64,000 bases of DNA. Origin: Arenibacter nanhaiticus (GTDB lineage: Bacteria; Bacteroidota; Bacteroidia; Flavobacteriales; Flavobacteriaceae). The notes under the pieces are model-generated. The model worked only from the letters and a program-made list of their open reading frames with translations, was not told where the DNA came from and made no database searches. Positions 24,865-33,141 of the stretch are shown here, in pieces; position 1 is the stretch's first letter; every line of letters begins with the position of its first letter. The position numbers and the translations under genes were made by a program. The stretch lies in assembly GCF_900141935.1 (NCBI RefSeq), contig NZ_FQYX01000001.1, positions 66,786 to 130,785 on the forward strand, given 5' to 3'.

Positions 24865-25650
24865 ATGAATTTATCGGAGGTAGAAAACAAATCTTTGGGT
24901 TTGGTATTATCTGGGGGAGGGGTAAAAGGGATGGCGCATATAGGCGTTATACAGGCCCTTAATGAATTTGGTCTCAAAGCCCATACTATTTCAGGAAGCA
25001 GTGTAGGGGCATTGATAGGGGCCTTATATGCCAATAATAATTCGGTATCGGACATGCTTACCTTTTTTAAGGAAACCCCATTGTTCCGATATAACTTTAT
25101 GACCATTTTAAAACCTGGACTTATAGATACCGAACGGTATTTTGAGTTGTTTTTAAAATACTTCCCCGAGGATTCTTTTGAAAAGTTAGATCGGAAACTG
25201 CATGTGATCACCACGGATCTGCAACAAGGCGATCAGCGGGTGTTTTCGCAAGGAGAACTTATTCTGCCCTTGTTGGCTTCTGCCGCACTACCACCAGTTT
25301 TTAGTCCGGTCGAAATAGAGGGACAGTTATATGCCGATGGAGGTATTATGAACAACTTTCCCTACGATGAGGTAGTGGGAGAGACCAATTTTATCATCGG
25401 CAGTAATGTTTCTGGAATCAACCAAATAGGGAAAGAAGGTATCAAATCGTCCTTACAGTTGGCGAACAGAACAACGGCCTTGATGATATACGCTACGAAT
25501 AGGGAAAAAATAAATAAATGCGATCTTATTTTTGAGCCTCGGGAACTCGAACAGATTGGGGTGCTCGATAAAAAGGGGATCGAAAAAGCCTATGATATTG
25601 GCTATGAACACGCCGTTATGAAGATTAGGGATCGATTTATAAATCGTTGA
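24865..25650 (+). CDS. Patatin-like phospholipase
   Basis: 261 residues with all patatin landmarks: the oxyanion loop LSGGGVKGMAHIGVI, the nucleophile in SGSSVGALIGAL (GxSxG) and the catalytic Asp in YADGGIMNNFP (DGG). Length and lack of signal peptide suggest a cytosolic or peripheral acyl hydrolase related to RssA. ATG 24865 is preceded by AAAAAGA rather than a Shine-Dalgarno site. It is monocistronic, with a symmetrical terminator shared with the convergent reductase gene. Substrate unknown. Confidence 0.92.
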   Translation: MNLSEVENKSLGLVLSGGGVKGMAHIGVIQALNEFGLKAHTISGSSVGALIGALYANNNSVSDMLTFFKETPLFRYNFMTILKPGLIDTERYFELFLKYFPEDSFEKLDRKLHVITTDLQQGDQRVFSQGELILPLLASAALPPVFSPVEIEGQLYADGGIMNNFPYDEVVGETNFIIGSNVSGINQIGKEGIKSSLQLANRTTALMIYATNREKINKCDLIFEPRELEQIGVLDKKGIEKAYDIGYEHAVMKIRDRFINR

Positions 25651-25654
25651 TCAT

Positions 25655-25686
25655 AAAAAAACCACGCGAAAAGCGTGGTTTTTTTG
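25655..25686. terminator. Bidirectional terminator between convergent genes
   Basis: AAAAAACCACGC / GCGTGGTTTTTTT with loop GAAAA has A-run and T-run on both sides, so it works for 24865-25650 and for 25708-26757. Confidence 0.9.
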
Positions 25687-25707
25687 ATTTTAGCTCAAGG
25701 CTTCCAC

Positions 25708-26757
25708 CTAAACGTCATCGTAGTCTACTTTTAAAGTAGGGGTCGTAGGGTGTGCTTGGCAGGTAAGGATCAATCCTTCGGCAATTTCACTGTCCGTTAA
25801 GATCTGATTTTTCACCATTTCTGCCTGCCCTTCGGTAACCCTGGCAATACAACTACTGCATACACCACCTTGGCAAGAGTAGGGGGCATCTATATTTTCT
25901 TTAAGAACCGCATCGAGGACGATGGCCTTTTTATCCATAGAAAAAGAAAACTCCTCGTCATCGACCACTACGGATACCTGTGTTAGTCCCTCCAAGTTTA
26001 CCGGTAGTTCGTCCTTGATCTCGGTAGCGGTAAACAGTTCAAAATGTATTTTCTCGGCAGGAACATCCTCTTCTTTTAGGGTATCGCTTACCAAATTGAT
26101 CATGGCCTCTGGACCGCACAAAAAGTAATCGTCAAAGACGGTGTCCTTGTGTTTGTTCTTTAGGGTATAGTTCACCGTAGAAACATCGATACGACCAAAA
26201 AGAGAATTTTCTTCCCTTTCTTGGCTGCAGATAAAGTTTATAAAAAATCGATTGGCATATTCTAACTGAAGTTTTACCAATTCTGTATAAAACATGGTCT
26301 CTTTATAGGATTTGTTCCCATAAACCAATACAAATTTACTCTTAGGGTTGCTGGCCAAAACCGTTCTGGCAATACTAATAATGGGGGTAATACCACTACC
26401 GGCAGCAAAAGCCGCTATGTTTTTAGCTTTATCGGTAGGCTTAAAAACAAACCTTCCTTCTGGGGGCATTACTTCCAATACATCTCCTGCTTTGATCTTT
26501 GTATTGGCATAATCCGAAAAGCCGCCTTTGTCTACTTTTTTTACTCCAATGGTAATGGCCCCAGCAGTAGGAGAAGAACTAATAGAGTAGGCTCTTCGCA
26601 ATTCCTTGCCTTTAAGTTCTTTTTTGATGGTTATATATTGTCCAGAAGTAAATGCAAAGGTCTGTGCCAGGTCTTTTGGAATGGTAAATGTAATTGCTAC
26701 TGCATCGTCCGTTAAAGGCTTTACGTGCTGTACCGTAAGGGAATGAAAATCTGCCAT
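25708..26757 (-). CDS. Ferredoxin--NADP reductase with 2Fe-2S domain (PaaE-like)
   Basis: 349 residues in three modules: FAD domain (RRAYSISSSP), NAD(P) domain (AAFAAGSGITPIISI and FLCGPEAMI), and a C-terminal plant-type 2Fe-2S domain with SCQGGVCSSCIARV and LTCQ. This is the layout of PaaE, the reductase of phenylacetyl-CoA epoxidase, but no other paa gene is present. In flavobacteria such stand-alone copies probably feed electrons to a desaturase or hydroxylase elsewhere (inference). It is transcribed alone toward the shared terminator. Confidence 0.9.
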   Translation of the reverse strand: MADFHSLTVQHVKPLTDDAVAITFTIPKDLAQTFAFTSGQYITIKKELKGKELRRAYSISSSPTAGAITIGVKKVDKGGFSDYANTKIKAGDVLEVMPPEGRFVFKPTDKAKNIAAFAAGSGITPIISIARTVLASNPKSKFVLVYGNKSYKETMFYTELVKLQLEYANRFFINFICSQEREENSLFGRIDVSTVNYTLKNKHKDTVFDDYFLCGPEAMINLVSDTLKEEDVPAEKIHFELFTATEIKDELPVNLEGLTQVSVVVDDEEFSFSMDKKAIVLDAVLKENIDAPYSCQGGVCSSCIARVTEGQAEMVKNQILTDSEIAEGLILTCQAHPTTPTLKVDYDDV

Positions 26758-26979
26758 ATTAAAAATTTGCCGTAAAATTACGGAAAGCTAGGACGATACA
26801 AAATGAGATTGCGAAAAAAACACCTAATATTCTCGTGCATAAGAAAGTTGTGTATAGGTTTAAAGGAAAAAATCGAAGTCTGGACGGTAATTTTACCAAT
26901 GGAAACCTTAAAAATGTTTACATTGTTGTAACAAAAAGTAGGCTTACCATACCAATTCAAAGCAAATCCCTTTTACCTT
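26758..26979. other. Divergent intergenic region, no gene seen
   Basis: 222 bases between the divergent reductase and DUF5687 genes. Weak promoter-like sequences are present on both strands but no element matches TAnnTTTG with good spacing near the starts. Confidence 0.3.
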
Positions 26980-28452
26980 ATGCTAAAACACTTTCTTACT
27001 TTAGAATGGAAATCTTTTTTTAGGGCGGCTTCTTTTAAGGCCAATCTGCTGATCAAAATTTTTATGGTTTTTGGGGCCCTTTATTTTATGGCCGTTTTCC
27101 TTGCCTTGGGAGTAGGGGCTTTTTATATCATAGAAAAAGCAGGCTGGGGCGACCCCTTGGAAATAGTAAACCAATTTATGATCTACTATTTGGTGGGCGA
27201 TCTCTATATTAGGTATATGCTGCAAAAGATGCCGATTACCAATATAAAGCCCTTGTTGTATCTCCCTATAAAAAAACAGCAGGTAGTGCATTATTCCCTG
27301 GGAAAAACGCTGGTTTCTTTTTTTAACTGGTCCCATGCTTTTTTCTTTATTCCTTTTTCCATTGTCTTGTTGATAGAAGGCTATGCCCCCCTTGGCGTTA
27401 TAGGATGGCATTTGGCCATGATGGCCCTTATTTTTAGCAATAACTTCATCAACGTTTTACTGAACAATAAAGATCGCTTGCTCTATGGCCTCCTTGGCCT
27501 GGCCATTGTTTTGGGCATATCGCAATATTACGGGCTGTTCAATATAACGGACTATACGGCTCCCTTCTTTCATATGCTGTTCCAACAACCATGGACGGCC
27601 TTGTTGCCGGCAGCCATCCTTGTTTTTCTTTATATTTTCTCTTTTCGGTATTTTAAGAAATACATGTTTTTAGATGCCGGTCTGGCCGGTAAAAAGTCCA
27701 CTGCCAAAACAGAAGACTATGCTTGGTTGAACCGCTTTGGGAATCTGGGCACCTTTTTAAAGAACGATATTAAACTCATCCGAAGGAACAAACGTTCCAA
27801 AACGTCGGTAATCATGAGCTTCTTCTTTATTTTTTATGGCTTGTTATTTTTTACGGGCAGTATAGAAACCTATGACGCTCCTGTTTGGAAAATATTTGCC
27901 GGGATATTTGTCTCGGGTGGCTTTCTCTTTAGTTTTGGGCAGTTTGTACCTAGTTGGGACAGCGCTTATTATCCTTTAATGATGAGCCAAAACATACAGT
28001 ACAAGGAATACCTGTCTTCTAAATGGTATTTAATGTGTATTGCCACGGTCATTACGACCATCTTGGCTTCTTTTTATCTCTATTTAGGAAGGGACGCTTA
28101 TTTGGCGGTCTTAGTGGGGGCTATTTACAATATTGGCGTCAATTCGTACCTGGTCCTTTGGGGCGGGGCCTATATAAAAACGCCTATAGACCTAGGTTCC
28201 AACAAAAAGGCTTTTGGCGATAAACAGTCCTTTAATTCCAAAACCCTCTTACTGACCTTGCCCAAACTTATTTTGCCCTTAGGAGTATACGCCCTTGGGC
28301 ACTATTTAATAAGTCCGGCTGCAGGCTATGTTTTTGTTGCCTTGAGCGGTTGTATTGGCTTTGCCTTTAAAAATGCCGTGTTTGCCAGAATAGAGAAGAT
28401 TTATAAAAAAGAAAAATATAAAACCTTGGCCGCCTACAAGCAAAAAGCCTAG
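26980..28452 (+). CDS. DUF5687 membrane protein, probable ABC exporter permease
   Basis: 490 residues with about ten to twelve hydrophobic segments; begins MLKHFLTLEWKSFFRAASFKANLLIKIFMVF. DUF5687 proteins are found in Bacteroidota beside ABC ATPases, and here the ATPase gene follows after 20 bases. The hydrophilic loop near residue 250-275 (NDIKLIRRNKRSKTS) is a plausible coupling region. The transported molecule is unknown. Together the two genes form a simple two-component exporter. Confidence 0.8.
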   Translation: MLKHFLTLEWKSFFRAASFKANLLIKIFMVFGALYFMAVFLALGVGAFYIIEKAGWGDPLEIVNQFMIYYLVGDLYIRYMLQKMPITNIKPLLYLPIKKQQVVHYSLGKTLVSFFNWSHAFFFIPFSIVLLIEGYAPLGVIGWHLAMMALIFSNNFINVLLNNKDRLLYGLLGLAIVLGISQYYGLFNITDYTAPFFHMLFQQPWTALLPAAILVFLYIFSFRYFKKYMFLDAGLAGKKSTAKTEDYAWLNRFGNLGTFLKNDIKLIRRNKRSKTSVIMSFFFIFYGLLFFTGSIETYDAPVWKIFAGIFVSGGFLFSFGQFVPSWDSAYYPLMMSQNIQYKEYLSSKWYLMCIATVITTILASFYLYLGRDAYLAVLVGAIYNIGVNSYLVLWGGAYIKTPIDLGSNKKAFGDKQSFNSKTLLLTLPKLILPLGVYALGHYLISPAAGYVFVALSGCIGFAFKNAVFARIEKIYKKEKYKTLAAYKQKA

Positions 28453-28472
28453 GGAATTTAATAGCTATAGTT

Positions 28473-29168
28473 ATGATCACTACCCAAAATTTAACCAAAA
28501 CCTACGGTGAAGCCACCGTGTTAAACATAGAACATTTAGAAATCCCCAAAGGGCAGAGTTTTGGGCTGGTGGGGAACAACGGTGCCGGAAAGACCACCTT
28601 TTTTAGTTTGTTGCTCGATTTGATTGAGCCGACAACCGGCCATATCAGTAACCATGGAATACAAGTAAATAGCAGTGAAGCCTGGAAACCCTTTACATCG
28701 GCCTTTATAGATGAAACTTTTTTGATTGGTTACCTGACCCCGGAGGAGTATTTTTATTTTATTGGGGAATTAAGAGGGCGAAACAAAGCCGATGTCGATG
28801 CCTTATTGGCCGGGTTTGAGGATTTTTTCCATGGGGAAATTCTAGGGCAGAAAAAATATTTGCGCGACCTCTCCAAAGGAAATCAGAAGAAGGTGGGGAT
28901 TGTAGCCTCTTTTATTGGAGATCCGGAAGTCATAATTTTAGACGAACCTTTTGCTAATTTAGACCCAACCACCCAAATAAGGCTCAAGGGAATTATTAAA
29001 AATATGGCCGCGGAAAAGGAGGTCACCATTTTAGTGTCTAGCCACGACCTTATTCATGTGACCGAAGTCTGCGAGCGCATTGTAGTACTGGATAAGGGCC
29101 AAATAGTAAAAGACATTGAAACCGAAGCAGAGACCTTGAAGGAGCTCGAAGTTTTCTTTGGTGGATAA
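28473..29168 (+). CDS. ABC transporter ATP-binding protein
   Basis: 231 residues. Walker A GLVGNNGAGKTTFF, signature LSKGNQKKVGI, Walker B VIILDEPFANLDP and switch His in VSSHDLIHV are all intact. It energises the DUF5687 permease. The last 170 bases recur, diverged, at 32529-32699, after an inserted block carrying a transposon remnant and a lipoprotein gene. Full length here suggests this copy is the working one. Confidence 0.95.
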   Translation: MITTQNLTKTYGEATVLNIEHLEIPKGQSFGLVGNNGAGKTTFFSLLLDLIEPTTGHISNHGIQVNSSEAWKPFTSAFIDETFLIGYLTPEEYFYFIGELRGRNKADVDALLAGFEDFFHGEILGQKKYLRDLSKGNQKKVGIVASFIGDPEVIILDEPFANLDPTTQIRLKGIIKNMAAEKEVTILVSSHDLIHVTEVCERIVVLDKGQIVKDIETEAETLKELEVFFGG

Positions 29169-29205
29169 GGGATGAGAGGCCGGTTATGACAAAAAGATCC
29201 TCCAA

Positions 29206-29367
29206 ATGTTTTTTTGGAGTTCTTACGGTGGAATAGGAAAGAAACTGCCAACTATCTTTGCTGATAAACTGCCGTTTGACAGCTATTTTGCAGAAGAAAC
29301 GTACTGTACACAACTGGGGAAGCTAGTTGATAAGGTTGCAATAGGTTTTGGCCCTAGAATTAAATAA
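29206..29367 (+). CDS. Possible small protein of 53 residues, unrecognised
   Basis: An open frame runs from ATG 29206 (MFFWSSYGGIGKKL) to the TAA at 29365-29367. It continues with FADKLPFDSYFAEET and GKLVDKVAIGFGPRIK. There is no clear ribosome-binding site and no known family. It lies in the gap between the ABC gene and a dead transposase on the other strand, so it may be a fragment of inserted DNA. Low confidence. Confidence 0.2.
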   Translation: MFFWSSYGGIGKKLPTIFADKLPFDSYFAEETYCTQLGKLVDKVAIGFGPRIK

Positions 29368-29370
29368 TAA

Positions 29371-30438
29371 TTATAAGTTAAAACAAGCCTTAAATGTGTT
29401 TATATAAAACTCAGAATGCACAATATTGATTACGGTCTCGTTGTTAATTTCTGTTTTAACAGTATGATTTAGCCACTCCTTAAGTTCCTTTAAGTTTCCA
29501 AACGTTTTGTTTTTAAATATTGCCAAACCTTTCCGAACGGGTTTAGTTCCGGGGTATATGGCGGTATTCTTATAGGCTTAATGTTGTCAGGGATATTTAT
29601 ATTTTTAGTAGAATGAAAGCCTGGATTGTCTATTACTACAATTTTTAGCTCCTCTGGTCTATATAATGAAAACTCTTTGCGGTAAGCTTCAAAAATAAGC
29701 GTATCAACACCTTCTACCTCCCAAGTAAAATGGCTTCCGTCCATTGGGGAATAGCTTCCGTACAAATATGTGTTTTTAAAAGCTTGTTGGTAATTCACTA
29801 TGGGTTTCACTCCCTTGGCAGTAAGTGCCGTGCCTACATGGGGCATCAGCCCAAACCGACTTTCATCTTGAAAATAAAGGTTAGCCGATCTGTAGTCTTT
29901 ATTAAGGCTTAATCTTAATTGCTCTAAGGTATTAGGGTGTTTTTTTGAAGACCTCTAGGGCCTGTTGGTCTTTTTTTAATGTGATTTTCTTGGTTTTAAA
30001 GTGGCGTATCAAATAGGCTCTTAAGGTTTGGTATTTAATGTCTTGGCCATGGTGTTCCTTGGCCCAGTAAACAGCATGCCAATAGCCCAGAAGTGGATCT
30101 TTAGAGTCATTTACTTTGGCTTCCAGCGCCTTGTGGAGACGTTCACTTTTGACACCCTTATAGTTTCCACCACTTTGAAGTGTTGTCAAGGAATCAAAAC
30201 CAAATTTTTTATACTGTTTTATCCAGGTCTTTAGTGTTGAATGTCCTACACCGATAAATTCTGCTAAATCTGCTTGACGCTTAAATTTGTCTTTTTTTAA
30301 GAGTATAAGACTTTGGATCCGTTGGCGAACCTTAAAAGAGGTATTAGTCTTAAAGGTTTTTTCCAAAGTTTCTACACGCTCTTCTATCTCTATTTTTGAT
30401 GTTATTCCCATGACCGATCGATTGTTTACGGATGGCAC
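29371..30438 (-). pseudogene. Degenerate IS630-family transposase
   Basis: The N-terminal half (30438-29932) has a helix-turn-helix, RQADLAEFIGVGHSTLKTWIKQYKKFG. It ends after a run of seven A near 29943; with six A the frame would continue into YFQDESRFGLMPHVG. The DDE half (to 29490) carries Asp in QDESRF and VVIDNPGFHSTK, then PPYTPELNPFGKVW, where the expected catalytic Glu after NPI is Gly. Near 29505 a further shift leads to a tail ending TFKACFNL at 29371. With two shifts and a missing Glu the element is probably inactive; the first shift could alternatively be programmed. Confidence 0.75.
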
Positions 30439-30454
30439 TATACTGGCAATATTA

Positions 30455-30488
30455 AAAGGGAGCGTCTCGTTAGACGCCCCCTTTTGGT
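30455..30488. terminator. Bidirectional terminator between IS630 remnant and LRR gene
   Basis: AAAAGGGAGCGTCT / AGACGCCCCCTTTT with loop CGTT, flanked by A and T runs. It would end the minus-strand leucine-rich lipoprotein gene. Confidence 0.75.
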
Positions 30489-30510
30489 TTGTGATTATAT
30501 TTTTAAAACA

Positions 30511-32361
30511 TTAGTCCGTCTGAACCGTATTTCCATTTTCCTCTAAGATACTCTTATCCGTCAAGCCTTGCGCCGTGGGAGTTGTGGCAGGGGTTTGCCT
30601 AAGATTTATGGATTTGCCTGTTAAAGCAGGGCTGATGGAGGCCAATTTTTCCAAAAGACCATTTACACTTACTACATCTAGCCCGTTATAATCAAATGAT
30701 ATGGAATTTTCCTGAACTGAGGTTAAACTTGGAAGTTCTAGGGTGGTCAAAGCAGAATTTTTTTGAATTTTTAATTCCCCATCAATTGTTTCCAACAAAG
30801 AAATATCAAGCGACGTCAAAGCAACATTTCTTTCAACGCTAAAATCACTATCAACAGTTCTTAACTTGGCTAGATTTAAGACGCTCAAAGCATCCTCTTT
30901 ATTGATATCGACCGATCCTGCCGATTCTAACGATGGAAATTCAAGGCTTGTCAACTGATTGCCCCAAATAAAAAGACGACTTGTAGTTTCCAACTTCGGA
31001 ATTTCAAGGGTGCTCATAGCATCATTATCTGTGATAAAAACACTGTCATCCAGAGTTTTCAATTTCGAAAGATTAATATCCTTCAATGCGGGATTCTCCT
31101 TAATAATAACCCTTCCACTAATTGTTTCCAACAAAGGTAAATCTACCGCGGTCAATTCTTCATTATTGCTAATGTTGATAACATCTTCTAACGTCCTCAA
31201 CATAGGAAATTTAATACCCTTCAAAGCGGAGGTCTCCTGAACGTTAAGCGAGCCTAGTATTTCTAGTTCAGGAAAATTAAAACTGGTTAAGGTATTATTT
31301 CCTTTTATCGATAGACTACCTTCCAGTGTTTTTAACATTGGAAAATTAAAACTGGTTAAGTTGTTGTTGTTCCTTATCAATAGATAATTTTTCAGTGTTT
31401 TTAATTTTGGAAAATTTAACCTGGTCAAAGTTTTATGGGTGCTAATAGTAATAAACCCGTTCACTATTTCCAACTTTGGAAGATCTATATTGGGTAAAGT
31501 GTTATTATTTACAATAAAAAGAGAATTGTATACAGTTTTCAATTCCGGAAGATCTATTTTGGGCAAAGCGTTATTATTTACAATAAAAAGAGAATTGTAT
31601 ATAGTTTTCAATTCCGGAAGATTTAACCTGGACAAAGAGTTAAGTGTAAAAAACCGTAAACTATGTTTCACTATTTCCAACTTTGGAAGATTTATACTTG
31701 CTAAAGCGTTATTATTTCCAATAATAAGGCGCTCTAAGGTTTTCAACAATGGAGCATTTACACTTGTCAAAGTATCATTATTCTCAATATAAAAAGGGTT
31801 GCTTACCTCTTCCAGCTTCGGAAAATCGATACTCGTTAAACTTGTATTATTCACAATCTTTGCATCAGTGTACACCCGATCGCCATAACTTCGCTCTCCA
31901 GAGCCCACTCTTGCCAAGTTTCCGAGGGATATTGTTTTCAATAAATTGTTATCCCTAATAGAAAAATGGTCGTACACATCTGTTACTGTTGGTAGTTCCA
32001 CTGAGGCTAGCGCTGTATTGCGCTCAATAACCAGACCTACTAATCTTAGGTCTTGGGTTACCGCACTAAAGTCTGCCGTAGTTAGTTGAGTGGTATTTAC
32101 AATTTTAATATACTGGGTGTCACTACCAAAATCTTCAAGAATAATTTGACTGGCTTCTGCATCGGTGATGTTACCAGTTAGGACTATATAGGTTCTACCA
32201 GAATTATCCACGCCATCTTTGCCATCAGCTCCATCTTTGCCATCTGAGCCGTCTTGACCAATAGAACCGTCTATCCCATTCTTTGTACAACTATTAAAAG
32301 AAAATGAGATAAATAAAGCCAATAGGATTGAGAATGTAATTTTAATAAAGTTTGTTTGCAT
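30511..32361 (-). CDS. Leucine-rich-repeat surface lipoprotein with collagen-like segment
   Basis: The frame opens at 32394, but ATG 32361 starts a lipoprotein signal MQTNFIKITFSILLALF with lipobox FNSC. A short Gly-X-Asp collagen-like run (about residues 25-55, units like GKDGADGKDG) follows, then about 20 repeats of 22-24 residues with the pattern LTSI-FPKLEEV---FxIxNNxxL, a receptor L-domain/BspA-like fold. The product is about 616 residues. It is probably surface exposed and adhesive or ligand-binding (inference). Two adjacent repeats are nearly identical in DNA (about 31480-31620), a sign of recent expansion. The gene is AT-richer than its neighbours and lies in an inserted block. Confidence 0.8.
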   Translation of the reverse strand: MQTNFIKITFSILLALFISFSFNSCTKNGIDGSIGQDGSDGKDGADGKDGVDNSGRTYIVLTGNITDAEASQIILEDFGSDTQYIKIVNTTQLTTADFSAVTQDLRLVGLVIERNTALASVELPTVTDVYDHFSIRDNNLLKTISLGNLARVGSGERSYGDRVYTDAKIVNNTSLTSIDFPKLEEVSNPFYIENNDTLTSVNAPLLKTLERLIIGNNNALASINLPKLEIVKHSLRFFTLNSLSRLNLPELKTIYNSLFIVNNNALPKIDLPELKTVYNSLFIVNNNTLPNIDLPKLEIVNGFITISTHKTLTRLNFPKLKTLKNYLLIRNNNNLTSFNFPMLKTLEGSLSIKGNNTLTSFNFPELEILGSLNVQETSALKGIKFPMLRTLEDVINISNNEELTAVDLPLLETISGRVIIKENPALKDINLSKLKTLDDSVFITDNDAMSTLEIPKLETTSRLFIWGNQLTSLEFPSLESAGSVDINKEDALSVLNLAKLRTVDSDFSVERNVALTSLDISLLETIDGELKIQKNSALTTLELPSLTSVQENSISFDYNGLDVVSVNGLLEKLASISPALTGKSINLRQTPATTPTAQGLTDKSILEENGNTVQTD

Positions 32362-32528
32362 ACTATTAATTAGATGATTTTTATTAAAGTGCAAACATAT
32401 AATTTTATAGGATTACACTTACTAATGAGGAGGATTTATTGAATACAAAAAAATACTGGTAATAGGGGTGTTTTTCTTGAAACTTAATACCAATTCGGAC
32501 TTACCCTTCACATAGTTGTTTAACCTAA

Positions 32529-32699
32529 TAAAATATGGCCGCGGAAAAGGAGGTCACCATTTTAGTGTCTAGCCACGACCTTATTCGTGTGACCGAAGTC
32601 TGCGAGCGCATTGTAGTACTGGGCAAGGGGCAGTTGGTAAATGACATTAAAACCGAAGCAGAGACCTTGAAGGAGCTCGAAGTTTTCTTTGGTGGATAG
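32529..32699 (+). pseudogene. Truncated second copy of ABC ATPase 3' end
   Basis: The segment matches 28999-29168 almost throughout (MAAEKEVTILVSSHDLI... to the final VFFGG and stop) with scattered substitutions. Nothing corresponding to Walker A, signature or Walker B remains upstream, where homology stops abruptly at AAATATGGCCGCGG. It has no start of its own that would make a functional protein. Confidence 0.85.
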
Positions 32700-32755
32700 C
32701 GGCAATAGGGGTGCGCATTAAAAGGGAGCGATGACTGTCATTGTTTGCAGTGTTT

Positions 32756-32837
32756 TGCGTTAGGGAGCGCGGCGGCATCCCCGCAGCGGAGCAAGGGATA
32801 TAGCCAAGGGCCCGCCCGACGAAGGAGGGAACGCCCA
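32756..32837 (+). repeat. Dispersed palindromic element, copy 3 (G/C-stem subtype)
   Basis: GCGTTAGGGAGCGCGGCGGC at the left and GGGAACGCCC at the right, as in other copies, but the central hairpin is ATCCCCGCAGC/GCAAGGGAT instead of the T/A stem. The remaining 32838-33141 has no gene that I can support. Confidence 0.65.
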
Positions 32838-33141
32838 AAGAAAAATGCTCCCACTTGAAATTTGACCATGATTTGTGGTTAAAACCAATCTCAAAAACGC
32901 TTTAAACGGCTTTCTTTTGAGATAAAACGAATACAAACCTGCACTTTACCTTAAAAAAAATATCTAATTATGTATTAAAAAAATCTGCTTCCAAAAGTCC
33001 TAACACCTTGTTTTTCTGAGCAACAGCCTTTGTTTTGCTCCCTACGGCGGGCAAAGAAGTCAAAATATTTGTACATTACCCCCCAATAGCATAATAATTA
33101 TGCAGTTTTTTAGTTAAGGATACATACGAAGACATACTATT

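Noticed and set aside
25708-26757. PaaE as evidence of phenylacetate degradation
   Set aside because: No paaA, B, C or D gene is near; the reductase alone does not show the pathway.
30511-32361. Regular repeats as a CRISPR array
   Set aside because: The repeats are continuous, in frame and encode 22-24 residue leucine-rich units; there are no spacers and no cas genes.
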